Assembly (NCBI RefSeq): GCF_004358695.1
Contig: NZ_SNAA01000009.1
Span: 81,665 to 145,664 of the forward strand
Direction: 5' to 3'
Length of the DNA: 64,000 nucleotides
From: Palleronia sediminis
GTDB taxonomy: Bacteria > Pseudomonadota > Alphaproteobacteria > Rhodobacterales > Rhodobacteraceae
Shown here: in pieces, positions 43,410-51,906 of the stretch
Layout: the number at the start of each line of letters is the position of its first letter
Position numbering within the stretch: position 1 is the stretch's first letter
The notes under the pieces: model-generated
Databases searched by the model: none
What the model saw: only the letters and a program-made list of their open reading frames with translations
Told to the model about the DNA's origin: nothing
Translations under genes and position numbers: made by a program

Positions 43410-44834
43410 TCAGGTCCCGCAGAAGGTCGCCTCGATTTCCTCGCCGGGAAGGGGTGGCTCTTCGAAGGTCGGGTCGGGGGTGTAGGGGTTCGTCACCGCC
43501 GCGAACATTGCCTGAAAGAGGCCCAGATCGCCCTGGGTCGCCGCCTCGATCGCGGCCTCGACGAGGTGGTTGCGCGGAATCACCTGCGGGTTGGCCGCGC
43601 GCATCCGGTCCTCCTGCGTATCGGGGCCGCCGGTGTCGCGGGCGCGGCGGGCCTGCCAGTCCGCGGCCCAGGCGTCGAACCCGTCCATGTCGGTCACGCG
43701 CGCGCGCGCCGTGCCGTCGGCGAGCCCGGCGAAGACGCGGGTGAAATCGTCCCGCCCCGTCGCCATGAGCGCGAGCAGCCGCTCGATCAGGGCGTCGTCG
43801 CCGTCCTGCGGCGTGGCGAGGCCCAGCTTGGCGCGGAAGGTCGCGCGCCATTCGTCCCGGACCCGCGCGGCAAAGCCGTCGACGGCGGCCTGTGCGCGGT
43901 CGAGTGCCGCGTCGCGCTCGCCCATCAGCGGCAGCAGGCATCCGGCGAACTGGGCGAGGTTCCAGGCCGCGATATCGGGCTGCCGGGCATAGGCATAGCG
44001 GCCGCCGCGGTCGATGGAGGAATAGACCGTGTCCGGGTGATAGCCGTCGAGAAAGGCGCAGGGGCCGTAGTCGATGGTCTCGCCCGAGATGCTGGTGTTG
44101 TCGGTGTTCATCACGCCATGGATGAACCCCACCCCCATCCAGCCCGCCACGAGCCGCGCCTGCGCGGCCAGCACCGCGTCGAGCAGGTCGAAGGCGTCGG
44201 CCGCGTCGGGGTAGTGGCGCGCGACGACATGCCGGGCCAGCGCCTCGAGCGCCTCGGTATCGTCGCGCGCGGCGAGATACTGGAACGTGCCGACGCGGAC
44301 ATGGCCGCGGGCCACGCGGGCCAGGACCGCGCCGGGCAGGGGGCGCTCGCGCCAGACGGTCTCGCCCGTCGCGGTCGCGGCCAGCGCGCGGGTCGTGGGC
44401 AGGCCCATCGCGTGCATCGCCTCGCTCACCAGGTATTCGCGCAGCACCGGGCCGAGCCAGGCCCGCCCGTCGCCGCCGCGGCTGTAGGGCGTGCGCCCGG
44501 CGCCCTTTAGCACGAGGTCGCGCGGGCCGTCGGGTGTCGCGATCTCGCCCAGCAGCACCGCGCGCCCGTCGCCGAGGCTGGGCACCCAGCCGCCGAACTG
44601 GTGCCCGGCATAGGCCTGCGCGATGGGCTGCGCGCCCTCGGGCACGCGGTTGCCGGCCAGGGTCTCGACCCCCTCGGGCGAGGCCAGCCAATCGGCATCG
44701 AGCCCCAACTCGGTCGCGAGCGGGCGGTTGAGCGCCAGCGCATGCGGCGCGCGCACCGGGGTCGGATCGACGCGGACAAAGAGGCGGTCGGGCAGGCGGG
44801 CATAATCGGCGCCGAGGGGCAGGGCGGCGGGCAT
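43410..44834 (-). CDS. selO: SelO / YdiU family protein adenylyltransferase
   Basis: A protein of 474 residues. The pseudokinase-fold SelO family transfers AMP to protein hydroxyls. Conserved parts: QAYAGHQFGGWVPSLGDGRA, GAGRTPYSRGGDGRAWLGPVLREYL, GFIHGVMNTDNTSISGETIDYGP, and a C-terminal FCGT where the eukaryotic enzyme has selenocysteine. Length and motifs are complete. It probably acts in redox homeostasis. Confidence 0.93.
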   Translation of the reverse strand: MPAALPLGADYARLPDRLFVRVDPTPVRAPHALALNRPLATELGLDADWLASPEGVETLAGNRVPEGAQPIAQAYAGHQFGGWVPSLGDGRAVLLGEIATPDGPRDLVLKGAGRTPYSRGGDGRAWLGPVLREYLVSEAMHAMGLPTTRALAATATGETVWRERPLPGAVLARVARGHVRVGTFQYLAARDDTEALEALARHVVARHYPDAADAFDLLDAVLAAQARLVAGWMGVGFIHGVMNTDNTSISGETIDYGPCAFLDGYHPDTVYSSIDRGGRYAYARQPDIAAWNLAQFAGCLLPLMGERDAALDRAQAAVDGFAARVRDEWRATFRAKLGLATPQDGDDALIERLLALMATGRDDFTRVFAGLADGTARARVTDMDGFDAWAADWQARRARDTGGPDTQEDRMRAANPQVIPRNHLVEAAIEAATQGDLGLFQAMFAAVTNPYTPDPTFEEPPLPGEEIEATFCGT

Positions 44835-44892
44835 GGGCGCTCCTTTCGTCTGTCGCGACAGACTAGGCCGCGACGCGCCCGGCGAAAAGGCT

Positions 44893-44919
44893 TTGACCCT
44901 GCGTCCGCCGCGCTAGATC
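44893..44919 (+). promoter_or_regulatory. Candidate promoter of the CBS gene
   Basis: TTGACC (44893-44898) and TAGATC (44914-44919) are 15 nt apart; the start would be about 28 nt before the CBS gene ATG. Spacing is one base shorter than other promoters here. Confidence 0.45.
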
Positions 44920-44953
44920 CTTGACGGACCACCACAAGGGAGAGACCCGCACC

Positions 44954-45490
44954 ATGGCGACAGACCGCCCAGGCATGCGCATCAAGGACCGCGCCGAGTT
45001 CAAGTCCAAGCCCCGGCCGCTGACCTTTACCGCCGAAAAGACCGTGGCCGAGGCGGTCGAGGCAATGTGCGACAAGAACTACGGCTCGGTCATCGTCGTC
45101 GATGCCGATGACAAGGTCGTGGGCGTCGTGACCGAGCGCGACGTGATGCGCAAGATCGTCAATACCGATCGCAGCGCCCGCGAAACCCGGCTCGAAGAGA
45201 TCATGACCCGCGATCCGCGCCTCGCGCGCGAGGATGACGATGTCGTGGACTGGCTGCGGATCATGTCGAACGAGCGGTTCCGCCGCCTGCCCGTGGTCGA
45301 TGCCGAGGGGCGGATCAAGGCCGTGTTCACGCAGGGCGATTTCGTGAGCTTCACCTGGCCGGACCTGATGTACCAGGCGGGGCAGATGGGCAAGGCGATG
45401 GTCACGCGCAACTTTCCGACCCTGCTGATCGGGGGCGGGGTCATGATCTATACCCTGCTGATGATCCTCGTCTTTTCGCTGGTGATCTGA
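44954..45490 (+). CDS. CBS-pair protein with C-terminal membrane anchor
   Basis: A protein of 178 residues: two CBS motifs (AEKTVAEAVEAMCDKNYGSVIVVDADDKVVGVVTERD and the MTRDPRLAREDDDVVDWL-type second copy) and a C-terminal membrane helix (LLIGGGVMIYTLLMILVFSLV). CBS pairs sense adenine nucleotides. The ATG at 44954 follows AAGGGAGAG. The partner it controls is unknown. Confidence 0.88.
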   Translation: MATDRPGMRIKDRAEFKSKPRPLTFTAEKTVAEAVEAMCDKNYGSVIVVDADDKVVGVVTERDVMRKIVNTDRSARETRLEEIMTRDPRLAREDDDVVDWLRIMSNERFRRLPVVDAEGRIKAVFTQGDFVSFTWPDLMYQAGQMGKAMVTRNFPTLLIGGGVMIYTLLMILVFSLVI

Positions 45491-45506
45491 GGGCTGCGCC
45501 CGCGCC

Positions 45507-45947
45507 CTACAGCTTGAGCGTATAGAGCGCGGGCCGCGCGGCGGGGGCGAAACGCAGCCGCCGGAACAGGCTCGGCAGCGGGTCGGTCGATGCGGCGTGC
45601 AGCGAATGCACGCCGTTGGCGCGCAGCATTGTGGCCAGCGCGGTGAGCGCGTCGCGCGCCATGCCCCGGCCGCGGACCGGCGGGCGCAGATAAATTTCCT
45701 CGAGCGTGGCGCCGGTGCCCCCCGCCGAAAGCGAATGCCCGAAACTCAGCGCGAGGTAGCCGACCGGGCTTGCCGGCGGGCCGATGAGGTAGAGAGCGCC
45801 GGGCATCTCGCCGCCCAGCAGGTCGGCCACCGCGCGGTCGCGGCGCGCGGGATCGGGGGCGAGCCCCATCTCGTCGTGACACGCCTGCACCAGCCTCAAC
45901 ACACGCTCGGCATCGGCGGGGCCGGCGATCCTCAGCTTGGCACTCAT
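45507..45947 (-). CDS. GNAT-family N-acetyltransferase
   Basis: A protein of 146 residues. GNAT core: an N-terminal LRIAGPADAERVLRLV strand-helix, a central GYLALSFGHSLSAGG, then the acetyl-CoA loop RPPVRGRGMARDAL and a C-terminal SLFRRLRFAPAARPALYTL. The ATG at 45947 fits the family start. Substrate unknown. Convergent with the CBS gene (16 nt). Confidence 0.85.
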   Translation of the reverse strand: MSAKLRIAGPADAERVLRLVQACHDEMGLAPDPARRDRAVADLLGGEMPGALYLIGPPASPVGYLALSFGHSLSAGGTGATLEEIYLRPPVRGRGMARDALTALATMLRANGVHSLHAASTDPLPSLFRRLRFAPAARPALYTLKL

Positions 45948-46084
45948 GTCGTCTCCGCAAACCTGGCCGCGCAGGATAGGGTGCGCCGCGGCGGCTGGCA
46001 ATCGGGTGCGGGCCGTTCGCCGCGCACCCCTGAAACGCGGATGCGGGCGCACCGCTACCTGCGCGCCCGCATCGCTGTCATAGC

Positions 46085-46104
46085 CCCGCCCGGCGCCGGG
46101 CGGG
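46085..46104. terminator. GC palindrome after acnA
   Basis: A 20-bp perfect palindrome lies 8 nt past the acnA stop: left half CCCGCCCGGC, right half GCCGGGCGGG. No T tract follows, so it may be a 3'-end stabilising hairpin rather than an intrinsic terminator. Confidence 0.45.
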
Positions 46105-46112
46105 CGCGTCGG

Positions 46113-48914
46113 TCAGGCCGCCGAGGCCGTGTCGGCGAGGTCGCGCAGCACGTAATGCAGCACGCCGCCGTTCTTGACGTAGTCGATCTCGATCGCCGTA
46201 TCGATGCGCGAGCGGATCGTGATCTCGGTCTCGGTGCCGTCGGCGCGGCGGATCGTGCAGGGCACCTCGGCGCCGGGGCCGAAACCCTCGCCCTCGAGCC
46301 CCGAGATCGAGATCTCTTCGTCGCCCTTGAGCTCGAGACTGTCGCGGGTGTCGCCATTCGTGAACTCGAAGGGGATGACCCCCATGCCCACGAGGTTCGA
46401 GCGGTGGATCCGCTCGTAGCTTTCGGCGATCACCGCCTTGACTCCCAGCAGCGCCGTGCCCTTTGCGGCCCAGTCGCGCGACGATCCGGCGCCGTATTGC
46501 TCGCCCGCGATCACCACCAGCGGCGTGCCCTGTTCCTGGTAGGCCATGGCCGCGTCGTAGATCGAGGTCTGTTCCCCGTCGGGGCCGAGCGTGTAGCCCC
46601 CTTCGACGCCGTCGAGCATCTCGTTGCGGATGCGGATATTGGCAAAGGTGCCGCGCATCATCACCTGGTGGTTGCCGCGGCGCGATCCGTAGGAGTTGAA
46701 CTCGCGCGGCTGAACCTGACGCTCGACCAGGTATTTCCCCGCCGGGGCGGTTTCCTTGAACGATCCCGCGGGGCTGATGTGGTCTGTCGTCACCATGTCG
46801 CCGAGGATCGCGAGGATGCGCGCGCCCGTGACGTCCGAGATGGTGCCCGGCTCGCGCTCCATCCCCTCGAAATAGGGCGGGTTCTGCACATAGGTCGAGC
46901 CGGCGGGCCAGTCATAGGTCTGGCTGTCGGTGGTCTCGATCTCGCGCCATTTGTCGTCGCCCTTGAAGACGTCGGCGTATTTCTCCTGGAAGCTCTTGCG
47001 CGTGACGGTCTTTTCGACCAGCTCGGCGATTTCCTTTTGCGAGGGCCAGAGATCCTTGAGATAGACGTCGCGGCCGTCGCGATCCTGTCCCAACGGCTCG
47101 CGGGTGATGTCGATGTTCATGTCGCCCACCAGCGCATAGGCCACGACGAGCGGCGGCGAGGCGAGGTAGTTGGCGCGCACGTCGGGGCTGATCCGGCCCT
47201 CGAAGTTGCGGTTGCCCGACAGGACCGACACGGCGATCAGGTCGTTCTCGGCGATGCAGGTCGACAGCTCTTCGGCGATGGGGCCGGAATTGCCGATGCA
47301 GGTCGTGCAGCCATAGCCCACGAGGTTGAAGCCGATGGCGTCGAGATCCTCCTGCAGACCGGTTTCCTCCAGATAGGCCGACACCACCTGGCTGCCGGGC
47401 GCGAGCGAGGTCTTGACCCAGGGCTGACGGTCGAGCCCCATCTCGCGTGCCTTGCGCGCCACCAGCCCCGCCCCGATCATGACATAGGGGTTCGAGGTGT
47501 TGGTGCACGAGGTGATCGAGGCGATCACGATGCGTCCGTCATGCATCTGAAAGGTTTTCTCGGCCCCGTCGATATCGGTCATGGTGACATGGGCCTTGCG
47601 GTGGTGGCCGCTGTCGCCCGGAATCTCGACCGGCTCGGGCTGGCCGCCCTCGGCCTCCCAACGGGCCTCGGCGCGCTCCGATCCGGGCGCGGTGGAGCGT
47701 TGGTCGGTGATGTACTGGTGAAAGACCTCGGCCGCCTTGTCGAGGTCGATATGGTCCTGCGGCCGCTTGGGCCCCGAGATCGCGGGGCGCACGGTCGACA
47801 TGTCGAGCTCGAGCGTATCGGTGAAGATCGGCTCGGCACCGGGCTCGCGCCAGAGGCCCTGTTCCTTGGCATAGGCCTCGACCAGCGCGATCGTGTCCTC
47901 GTCGCGGCCGGTCTGGGTGAGATAGCGCAGCGTCTCGTCGTCGATGGGGAAGAACGCGCAGGTGCCGCCGAACTCGGGGCTCATGTTGCCGATCGTGGCG
48001 CGGTCGGCCAGCGGCACGTTGTCGAGCCCGTCGCCGTAGAACTCGACGAATTTCTGCACGACGCCCTTTTCGCGCAGCATCTGGCAGACGCGCAGCACGA
48101 GGTCGGTGGCGGTGGTGCCCTCGGGCATGGCGCCCGTCAGCTTGAAGCCCACGACCTCGGGGATCAGCATCGAGACGGGCTGGCCCAGCATCGCGGCCTC
48201 GGCCTCGATCCCGCCGACGCCCCAGCCCAGCACCGCGGCGCCGTTGACCATGGTGGTGTGGCTGTCGGTGCCCACCAGCGTGTCGGGATAAGCCACGGTC
48301 TCGCCCGTCTGGTCGGTGTCGGACCAGACCGTGCGCGACAGGTATTCGAGGTTGACCTGGTGGCAGATGCCGGTGCCGGGCGGCACGACGCGGAAATTCT
48401 CGAACGCCTTCTGGCCCCATTTGAGGAACTGGTAACGCTCGAAATTGCGCTCGTACTCACGCTCGACGTTATGCTGGAGCGCGCGGGCATTGCCGAACTC
48501 GTCGATCATCACCGAGTGGTCGATGACCAGGTCGACGGGGTTGAGGGGATTGATCTTCTGCGCGTCGCCACCCAGCGCCACGATCCCGTCGCGCATCGCG
48601 GCGAGGTCGACGATGGCCGGCACGCCGGTGAAATCCTGCATCAGCACGCGGGCGGGGCGATAGGCGATCTCGCGATTGGTGCGCCCGCCATTCTCGGCCC
48701 AGTCGGTGAAGGCGCGGATATCGTCCACGGTCACGGTCTTGCCGTCCTCGAACCGCAACAGGTTCTCGAGCAGCACCTTGAGCGACATGGGCAGGCGGCC
48801 ATGGCCCAGCCCCGCCTTTTCCGCGGCTTTCAGCGAGTAATAGGCATAGGACTTGCCCCCGGCTTGAAGCGTGGATCGGGTCTTGCTGCTGTCCTGTCCT
48901 GTGACGATCGGCAT
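46113..48914 (-). CDS. acnA: Aconitate hydratase A
   Basis: A protein of 933 residues. The AcnA/IRP-type enzyme of the TCA cycle, isomerising citrate and isocitrate. [4Fe-4S] ligands lie in SITSCTNTSNP and GYGCTTCIGNSG; GTDSHTTMVNG and the swivelling domain with AGEQYGAGSSRDWAAKG are complete. The ATG at 48914 follows AAGGAGG (spacing 6). Its promoter carries a perfect -10 box and a palindrome. Monocistronic. Confidence 0.97.
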   Translation of the reverse strand: MPIVTGQDSSKTRSTLQAGGKSYAYYSLKAAEKAGLGHGRLPMSLKVLLENLLRFEDGKTVTVDDIRAFTDWAENGGRTNREIAYRPARVLMQDFTGVPAIVDLAAMRDGIVALGGDAQKINPLNPVDLVIDHSVMIDEFGNARALQHNVEREYERNFERYQFLKWGQKAFENFRVVPPGTGICHQVNLEYLSRTVWSDTDQTGETVAYPDTLVGTDSHTTMVNGAAVLGWGVGGIEAEAAMLGQPVSMLIPEVVGFKLTGAMPEGTTATDLVLRVCQMLREKGVVQKFVEFYGDGLDNVPLADRATIGNMSPEFGGTCAFFPIDDETLRYLTQTGRDEDTIALVEAYAKEQGLWREPGAEPIFTDTLELDMSTVRPAISGPKRPQDHIDLDKAAEVFHQYITDQRSTAPGSERAEARWEAEGGQPEPVEIPGDSGHHRKAHVTMTDIDGAEKTFQMHDGRIVIASITSCTNTSNPYVMIGAGLVARKAREMGLDRQPWVKTSLAPGSQVVSAYLEETGLQEDLDAIGFNLVGYGCTTCIGNSGPIAEELSTCIAENDLIAVSVLSGNRNFEGRISPDVRANYLASPPLVVAYALVGDMNIDITREPLGQDRDGRDVYLKDLWPSQKEIAELVEKTVTRKSFQEKYADVFKGDDKWREIETTDSQTYDWPAGSTYVQNPPYFEGMEREPGTISDVTGARILAILGDMVTTDHISPAGSFKETAPAGKYLVERQVQPREFNSYGSRRGNHQVMMRGTFANIRIRNEMLDGVEGGYTLGPDGEQTSIYDAAMAYQEQGTPLVVIAGEQYGAGSSRDWAAKGTALLGVKAVIAESYERIHRSNLVGMGVIPFEFTNGDTRDSLELKGDEEISISGLEGEGFGPGAEVPCTIRRADGTETEITIRSRIDTAIEIDYVKNGGVLHYVLRDLADTASAA

Positions 48915-48952
48915 GGCGAACCTCCTTGGGCGTTGCTCTGCGCTTGGCATGG

Positions 48953-48980
48953 ATTATAGCGTCGATCTAGTCGCAATCAA
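48953..48980 (-). promoter_or_regulatory. acnA promoter
   Basis: On the minus strand TTGATT (48975-48980) and a consensus TATAAT (48953-48958) are separated by 16 nt. The start would be near 48946, about 31 nt before the ATG. Confidence 0.7.
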
Positions 48981-48981
48981 A

Positions 48982-48996
48982 ACTGTATGCAACAGT
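48982..48996. promoter_or_regulatory. Palindromic operator candidate at acnA
   Basis: ACTGT-ATGCA-ACAGT, directly next to the acnA -35 box. It also contains part of a direct repeat (GTATGC twice, 10 bp apart). A dimeric regulator bound here could activate or block the promoter; GntR-type sites look like this. Confidence 0.45.
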
Positions 48997-49158
48997 ATGC
49001 CATCACGGTCCCTTCCTCGGCGGCGCCTCGCGACCGCAGCGGTGCGACTGCGCGATCACGCGCCGAACCCGTCGTCTCGCAAAACCTTGATTCGATGGCG
49101 GGCGGCGCAACCAATAGGTCCGGGAGTGCAACGGGCCAAGCCGCGAGGGACGCAAGAC

Positions 49159-49893
49159 ATGGGACGACCGCTGGGAAAGACGGGCCTCGCCGCGGCCATC
49201 GCGGGGGCGGCGCTGCTGGGCACGGCGGCCATGGCCGAAGAGCGGACGCAGCCCGTGGTGCTCGAACTCTTCACCTCCCAAGGGTGTTCGTCCTGCCCGC
49301 CCGCCGATGCCATGCTGGCGCATATGGCCGGGCGCGACGACGTGCTGCCGCTCGCCTTTCATGTCGATTACTGGGACTATCTCGGCTGGGCCGATTCCTT
49401 TTCCGACCCGGCCTTCACCCACCGCCAGAAGGGCTATGCCCGCAAATGGGGCGAGCGGATGGTCTATACCCCGCAGGCCGTGATCGGGGGGGTCGATTCG
49501 ACCATCGGCTCGCGCAGCCTCGAGGTCGCTGATTTCCTCATGGCCCATTGGTCCGTGCCCGAACGCATCGACATCGACACGCACCGCCGGGGCGAGACGG
49601 TCGAGATCACGCTGTCGCCCCATGACGCCGCGGCCGGCCCGCTGCCGCGCGATATCGCGGTGCATCTCGCCCGCTACGACCCGATCGAGCGGGTGTCGAT
49701 CCCGCAGGGCGAGAATGCCGGGCTGGAAATCGACTATGCCAATATCGTCACCGATTGGGAGCATCTGGCCGAGTGGGACGGGACCGCCCCCATGACGCTC
49801 AGCGTGCGTCCGGGCGACCATGCCGCGCTGATCGTGCAGCAGGGCGGGCAGGGGCCGATCCTCGGCGCGCAGCGCATCGGACTGGCCGAGTAG
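49159..49893 (+). CDS. DUF1223 thioredoxin-like exported protein
   Basis: A protein of 244 residues: signal peptide (AAIAGAALLGTAAMA), then a thioredoxin-like domain with LELFTSQGCSSCPPAD (CxxC redox motif), HVDYWDYLGWAD and YTPQAVIGG. DUF1223 proteins are common in alphaproteobacteria and are thought to be periplasmic redox proteins. The ATG at 49159 follows GAGGGA. Divergent from acnA. Confidence 0.88.
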   Translation: MGRPLGKTGLAAAIAGAALLGTAAMAEERTQPVVLELFTSQGCSSCPPADAMLAHMAGRDDVLPLAFHVDYWDYLGWADSFSDPAFTHRQKGYARKWGERMVYTPQAVIGGVDSTIGSRSLEVADFLMAHWSVPERIDIDTHRRGETVEITLSPHDAAAGPLPRDIAVHLARYDPIERVSIPQGENAGLEIDYANIVTDWEHLAEWDGTAPMTLSVRPGDHAALIVQQGGQGPILGAQRIGLAE

Positions 49894-49906
49894 CCCACCG
49901 CGACCC

Positions 49907-49955
49907 GCGATTTTCCGCGAAAAATCGCGCAGGGGATTTTCCGTCGAAAAATCCC
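49907..49955. terminator. Two tandem hairpins between convergent genes
   Basis: GCGATTTT-CCGCGA-AAAATCGC (49907-49928) and GGGATTTT-CCGTCGA-AAAATCCC (49933-49955) are two near-identical stem-loops with A/T-rich tops, in tandem. They lie between the DUF1223 and acyltransferase gene ends and could stop transcription from both sides. Confidence 0.6.
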
Positions 49956-49962
49956 GCGGGGC

Positions 49963-50853
49963 TCAGCCGTCTCGCCGGCGCTCGGGCTTCCAGCGGCGGT
50001 GGATCCAGAACCACTGCTCCATGTTCTCGCGCACCACGGCTTCGAGCCGGTCGTTGACCTCCTGCGTCATGGCGACCGGATCGCCATGGGCAACGGGTGC
50101 GTCGATGCGATTGCGAAAGCTCAGCCCGTCGGGCGCGCGCAGGCAGTAGCAGGGCAACAGCAGCGCGTCATAGCGCACCGCCCAGGCGCAGGCCGCGACC
50201 GAGGTGGGCGCGGGCTGGCCGAAAAAGCTCACATCCGCCCCCTTGGCGTTGTAGAGATCGGTCAGGATACCCACGATCCCCCCGTCGGCGAGGTGGCGCA
50301 CGAAGCCGGTGACGCCGCGCTTGTCGGTCGCAAAGAGCGGCTCGCCGATGGATTTCAGCGCCGCGACGTAATGGGCGTTGAAGGCGGGGTTGTTCATCTC
50401 GCGATACAGCCCCGCCAGCGCGTAGCCGTTGTGGAACATCATCGCGCGCAGCGCGTCGAAATTGCCCAGATGCGCGCAGACCATCACCACCGGGCGCCCC
50501 GCCGCGCGGGCCGCGCGCAGCGCCTCGAGCCCCGGCCCGGCAAGCGGCGTATCGGCGACGCGGGCCTTGAGCTCGGGGGCCGAGTAGATCTCGATCAGGG
50601 TGCGGCCGACATTGTCGGGCACCGCGCGCACCAGCCGCGCGACCTCGCGCGGGTCGAGATCGGGGCGGGCATGGGCGAGGTTGGCGCGGATGCGCTTGCG
50701 CCAGCCAGCAAGCGGCGCGATCACCCGCGAGGCGATCCAGCCCATCAGCGGCACGCGCCGCTCGTAAGGCAGCGCCATCACCGCCCCCAGTAGCGCGCGG
50801 ATGGCAAGGTCCTGGGCGCGGTCGGCGCGGGGGGATCGGTTCTTGCGGGGCAT
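49963..50853 (-). CDS. LpxL/LpxM-type lipid A acyltransferase
   Basis: A protein of 296 residues. The lysophospholipid acyltransferase (HtrB) fold has the catalytic HLGNFD (His-x4-Asp) in VVMVCAHLGNFDALR, then GLYREMNNP and a GILTDLYNAKGADVSFFGQPA segment, and an N-terminal membrane helix. It probably adds a secondary acyl chain to lipid A or a related lipid. The start lies 4 nt from the DMT transporter stop; they form an operon. Confidence 0.88.
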   Translation of the reverse strand: MPRKNRSPRADRAQDLAIRALLGAVMALPYERRVPLMGWIASRVIAPLAGWRKRIRANLAHARPDLDPREVARLVRAVPDNVGRTLIEIYSAPELKARVADTPLAGPGLEALRAARAAGRPVVMVCAHLGNFDALRAMMFHNGYALAGLYREMNNPAFNAHYVAALKSIGEPLFATDKRGVTGFVRHLADGGIVGILTDLYNAKGADVSFFGQPAPTSVAACAWAVRYDALLLPCYCLRAPDGLSFRNRIDAPVAHGDPVAMTQEVNDRLEAVVRENMEQWFWIHRRWKPERRRDG

Positions 50854-50857
50854 GGCG

Positions 50858-51763
50858 TCAGTCTCGGAAAGGGGCGGGCGGCGCAGGTGCGGCGACGGCG
50901 ACCGGGGCGCCCGCGCGCGTCTCGCGATACCATACATAGAGCCCCGCGCCCGCGATCACGGCCATGCCGATCACGGTCGCGCCGTCGGGTAACTCGGAAA
51001 AGACCAGCCACCCCCAGAAGGTGGCGAAAAGCAGGCCGGAATAGCCGAAGGGCGCGACGACCCCCGCCTCGGCCGCCTGCAACGCCCGGATCAGCAAGAG
51101 CTGCCCAGCCGCCCCGATGAACCCGATGGCCAGCATCAGCCCGACCGTCCCCGCGCCGGGGCGGACCCAGAAAAGCGGCAGCGCCGCGCTGAGCACGATG
51201 GCGCCGAAGATCGCGGTGTAGAAAAGCGAGGTCCAGGCGTCCTCGTTCCGGCCGACGAACCGCGTGGTCAGCGCATAGCCCGCGTAGCAGATCGCCGCGG
51301 CCAGCGGCAGCAGCGCCGCGGGGGTGAAGACCGCGGTTCCGGGCCGAATGACGATGAGCGCGCCGATGAGGGCCGCGGCGATGCCGAGAACGCGGCGCGG
51401 GCCCAGCCGCTCGCCCAGCAGCAATGCGCCGCCCAGGGTGATGAGGACCGGGCTGACCTCCATCAAGGCGGTGGCTTCGGCCAGCCCCAGATAGGTGATG
51501 GCGGTAAAGAAAAAGCCCGTCGCGCCGAACATCATCATCGAGCGCAGCACCTGCAACCGGGGATGGCGGGTGAACAGCACGCCGGGCATCCGTGGCAGGC
51601 AGATCGCGGCCACGATGAGCGTCTGCCCCAGATAGCGCGCCCAGAGCGCCATGGCGGTATTCGTCTCGATCGAGATCCGCTTGGCCACCGCGTCCATGGC
51701 CGACAGGAAGAACAGCGCCCCGATCATCAGAAGGATGCCGCGCCGGTTATCGGCCGCGATCAT
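50858..51763 (-). CDS. DMT-family (EamA) transporter
   Basis: A protein of 301 residues with ten membrane helices arranged as two EamA halves. Typical parts: RGILLMIGALFFLSAMDAVAKR at the start, RSMMMFGATGFFFTAITYLGLAEATALMEVSPVLITLGGALLLGE, and FGYSGLLFATFWGWLVFSELPDG. It probably exports a small metabolite. The C-terminus is Ala/Pro-rich. Ends next to the acyltransferase start. Confidence 0.9.
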   Translation of the reverse strand: MIAADNRRGILLMIGALFFLSAMDAVAKRISIETNTAMALWARYLGQTLIVAAICLPRMPGVLFTRHPRLQVLRSMMMFGATGFFFTAITYLGLAEATALMEVSPVLITLGGALLLGERLGPRRVLGIAAALIGALIVIRPGTAVFTPAALLPLAAAICYAGYALTTRFVGRNEDAWTSLFYTAIFGAIVLSAALPLFWVRPGAGTVGLMLAIGFIGAAGQLLLIRALQAAEAGVVAPFGYSGLLFATFWGWLVFSELPDGATVIGMAVIAGAGLYVWYRETRAGAPVAVAAPAPPAPFRD

Positions 51764-51906
51764 GTCGCGCGGGCGCCGCCGGAACGGGCGCGGGCCTTTG
51801 GGGCCGGGACGGGGGGCGTCGGTATCGTCATCGGCGCGACGCTAGGATCGGGCGGGGGGGATGTAAATGCGCGCCTGCCGCATCGCCCCGCCCGCGGGCC
51901 GCGGGC

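Noticed and set aside
45597-48959. A 1120-codon frame antisense to acnA
   Set aside because: Same reason: aconitase is unambiguous on the minus strand.
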